From Verrucomicrobiota bacterium (GTDB lineage: Bacteria > Verrucomicrobiota > Verrucomicrobiia > Limisphaerales > JAEYXS01), in NCBI GenBank assembly GCA_021156225.1, contig JAJNBN010000198.1, positions 1 to 6,720 on the forward strand: a stretch of DNA of 6,720 nt, in the 5' to 3' direction. Below the pieces are notes generated by a model. That model ran no database searches. It saw only the letters and a list, made by a program, of their open reading frames with translations, and was not told the origin of the DNA. Of this stretch, positions 5,165 through 6,720 are shown piece by piece. The position numbers were made by a program, and so were the translations under genes. Within the stretch, counting starts at the first letter, position 1. Every line of letters starts with the position of its first letter.

Positions 5165-6594
5165 TAGTGATGTCCTCCGTCTTTGGCACCACCCAGCGGG
5201 TGATGCGGGTCGGCCTGCGGTGTGATGGCTTTCACTTCACAGATGGCGATCATCGGAATGAAGCGCATGAACAGCAGGAACAGGGTAAAGAACTGACCAA
5301 ACGTCCCGAGGAACATGAGGATGTCCACCCAGGTGGGCGAGTACCAGCCCCAGTTCGCGGGGAGGAAATCGCGGTGCAGCGACGTCACGATGATGACGAA
5401 ACGCTCGAACCACATGCCGATGTTCACGATCAATGACATGATGAAGATGAACCACAACCGGCTCCGGCACCACTTGAACCAGAACAATTGCGGGATGATC
5501 ACGTTCGGCAGGAACATCCACAGGTAACCCCAGTAGTAAGGCCCAGAGATACGGTTCAAGAACGCATAACGCTCGTAAGGGCTGCCGCTATACCAGGCGA
5601 TGAACAACTCCATGATGTAGGCGTAACCCACGATGGAACCGGTCGCCAGCACCACTTTGCACATCAGGTCGATGTGGCGCATCGTGATGATGTCTTCCAG
5701 CTTGCACAGCGTGCGGAGCGGGATGAGCAAGGTCAGCACCATGCCGAAGCCGGAGAACACGGCACCAGCGACGAAGTACGGCGGGAAAATCGTCGTGTGC
5801 CAGCCCGGCAACTGCGAGACGGCGAAGTCCAAGGACACGATGGAGTGCACGGAGAGCACCAGCGGTGTCGAAAGACCGGCCAGCAACAAGTAAGCTTTTT
5901 CGTAGTTGCTCCAGTGACGGTTGGAGCCGGTCCAACCGAAGGAGAACAAACCATAGGCGAACTTGCGGACCTTGGTCTTGGCGCGATCGCGCATGACCGC
6001 GAGATCAGGAATCAAACCCATGAACCAGAACAACACGGACACCGTGAAGTAGGTCGAGACGGCGAACACGTCCCACATCAGCGGCGAACGGAACTGCGGC
6101 CAGATGTCATTCGAGTTCGGGATCGGGAACAGGTACCAATCGTACCAGATACGACCGACGTGCAAGGCCGGATAGATACCGGCGCACATCACGGCAAAGA
6201 TGGTCATCGCCTCGGACGCACGGTTGATCGAGGTACGCCATTTCTGCCGGAGCAGGAAGAGAATCGCGGAGATCAACGTACCGGCGTGACCGATACCGAT
6301 CCACCAGACGAAGTTGATGATGTCCCAACCCCACATGACCGGGTGGCTGTTACCCCACACACCGACGCCCACGGAGATCTGGTAGCAAACCATCGCGCCC
6401 ATGGCCCCGTAGAGGATGAGGCTGGGGATCATCATGGCCCACCACCACCAAGGGGTCTTGCCCTCGATGACAGAGGCGACGCGGTCAGAAAGCCAACCGA
6501 TGTCGCGTTGTTTATTGACTAATACTTCGCGCTCCAGCTCCACGGGGGGAGCCTGGACCTTGAAATTAGCTGGAATCGCGGCTGCGTCTGACAT
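5164..6594 (-). CDS. actC: ActC, NrfD/PsrC-like quinone-binding membrane subunit of alternative complex III
   Basis: A 476-residue integral membrane protein of the NrfD/polysulfide reductase PsrC family. In ACIII such a subunit forms a quinol-oxidising site next to the iron-sulfur protein ActB. About ten membrane helices can be placed, roughly at residues 51-75, 90-115, 125-145, 172-198, 233-255, 268-292, 312-335, 355-375, 380-403 and 423-448. Family-typical stretches are WIGIGHAGTLISAILF (about 98-113), the following RTSINRASEAMTIFAVMCAG, GWHTTIFPPYFVAGAVFSGF (264-283) and NIGMWFERFVII (391-402). The tail is His-rich (DPHHPLGGAKDGGHH). An unusual run of four Trp (49-52) opens the first helix. 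Length and order are normal for the family. The ATG is chosen because AAAGGA lies 8 bases upstream and the start overlaps the actB stop by one base. The stop overlaps the actD start in the same way. Identification is firm; which residues bind quinol cannot be read from the sequence alone. Confidence 0.96.
   Translation of the reverse strand: MSDAAAIPANFKVQAPPVELEREVLVNKQRDIGWLSDRVASVIEGKTPWWWWAMMIPSLILYGAMGAMVCYQISVGVGVWGNSHPVMWGWDIINFVWWIGIGHAGTLISAILFLLRQKWRTSINRASEAMTIFAVMCAGIYPALHVGRIWYDWYLFPIPNSNDIWPQFRSPLMWDVFAVSTYFTVSVLFWFMGLIPDLAVMRDRAKTKVRKFAYGLFSFGWTGSNRHWSNYEKAYLLLAGLSTPLVLSVHSIVSLDFAVSQLPGWHTTIFPPYFVAGAVFSGFGMVLTLLIPLRTLCKLEDIITMRHIDLMCKVVLATGSIVGYAYIMELFIAWYSGSPYERYAFLNRISGPYYWGYLWMFLPNVIIPQLFWFKWCRSRLWFIFIMSLIVNIGMWFERFVIIVTSLHRDFLPANWGWYSPTWVDILMFLGTFGQFFTLFLLFMRFIPMIAICEVKAITPQADPHHPLGGAKDGGHH
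5173..5178 (-). promoter_or_regulatory. Ribosome-binding site of actD
   Basis: GGAGGA on the minus strand is a strong Shine-Dalgarno match, 8 bases before the actD ATG. It sits inside the Gly-Gly-His-His codons that end ActC, so the coding tail of actC doubles as the actD ribosome-binding site. Confidence 0.8.
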
Positions 6595-6720
6595 TAGTGC
6601 GTTCCTTTCTTGGACTCACCGGCTTTCGGAGCATGGTCATGTCCGGCATGATCCGCATGGCCGTGCGCTTCAAAACTGTTTTCTCTCTTGAGCCATTCCT
6701 GGGAGGTCCCGGGAAACTCT
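6594..6720 (-). CDS. actB: ActB, alternative complex III iron-sulfur subunit (C-terminal end only)
   Basis: Only the last 41 residues and the TAA stop are in the window; the gene enters from beyond base 6720. The visible tail begins EFPGTSQEWLKREN and then becomes rich in histidine and glycine (AHGHADHAGHDHA) before ending in GTH. No iron-sulfur or molybdopterin-like domain is visible in this piece, so the assignment rests mainly on position. In ACIII operons the large periplasmic iron-sulfur protein ActB comes directly before the NrfD-like ActC. ActB is known to carry the iron-sulfur clusters that pass electrons from the quinol site towards the heme subunits. The stop codon shares one base with the actC start (TAATG), and the tail encodes the actC ribosome-binding site, so the two are very likely coupled in translation. 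The identity is well supported by context but not by its own sequence. Confidence 0.82.
   Translation of the reverse strand, partial: EFPGTSQEWLKRENSFEAHGHADHAGHDHAPKAGESKKGTH
6603..6608 (-). promoter_or_regulatory. Ribosome-binding site of actC
   Basis: On the minus strand AAAGGA lies 8 bases before the actC ATG and within the last codons of actB. It supports the start at base 6594 and coupling of actC translation to actB. Confidence 0.7.

Noticed and set aside
5488..6522. A 344-codon open frame on the plus strand opposite actC.
   Set aside because: Its product is a polar mix rich in His, Asp, Glu, Arg and Gln with no domain pattern, as expected of the antisense of a membrane-protein gene. 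The opposite strand encodes a clear ActC with matching family motifs.

Overview
The whole window is one compact minus-strand operon of respiratory-chain genes. Transcription runs from base 6720 down to base 1, both ends are cut inside genes, and no gap between genes exceeds 27 bases. From upstream to downstream it holds: the C-terminal tail of ActB, complete ActC, ActD, ActE and ActF (subunits of alternative complex III, ACIII, a quinol:electron-acceptor oxidoreductase), a small unrecognised membrane protein with a cysteine-rich N-terminus, a CcoN-like heme-copper-oxidase subunit I, and the first 289 residues of a CcoO-like membrane-anchored monoheme cytochrome c.

In the expected scheme, ActC and/or ActF handle quinol in the membrane, the iron-sulfur protein ActB and cytochrome ActE carry electrons outward, and a terminal oxidase encoded next door takes them. 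The first five genes fit this well. The genes overlap by 1 to 4 bases or lie 3 to 27 bases apart, and several starts have a Shine-Dalgarno sequence inside the previous gene, as expected for a translationally coupled complex.

The downstream part is odd in two ways. The CcoN-like protein aligns along its length with cbb3-type subunit I, but the histidines expected to bind the low-spin heme (helix II and helix X) and the high-spin heme (helix X) read Ala, Lys and Gln. The active-site cross-link tyrosine position reads Gly. The three CuB-type histidines remain. By inference this subunit is heme-free or heme-poor and is probably not a working oxidase core. Its partner, the CcoO-like cytochrome, keeps its heme c motif and Met ligand, but carries an insertion of about 85-90 residues between them, part of which resembles the C-terminal domain of ribosomal protein L7/L12. 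Together with the small Cys-rich protein, this could be an accessory electron-transfer module attached to ACIII rather than a classical cbb3 oxidase.

The organism is a Gram-negative-type bacterium with a fairly GC-rich genome. ACIII coupled to this CcoN/CcoO style is most reminiscent of the Planctomycetota-Verrucomicrobiota side of the tree, and Verrucomicrobiota is my best guess. That rests on remembered family resemblance, not on a search. No RNA genes, mobile elements, CRISPR arrays, internal promoters or terminators were seen.
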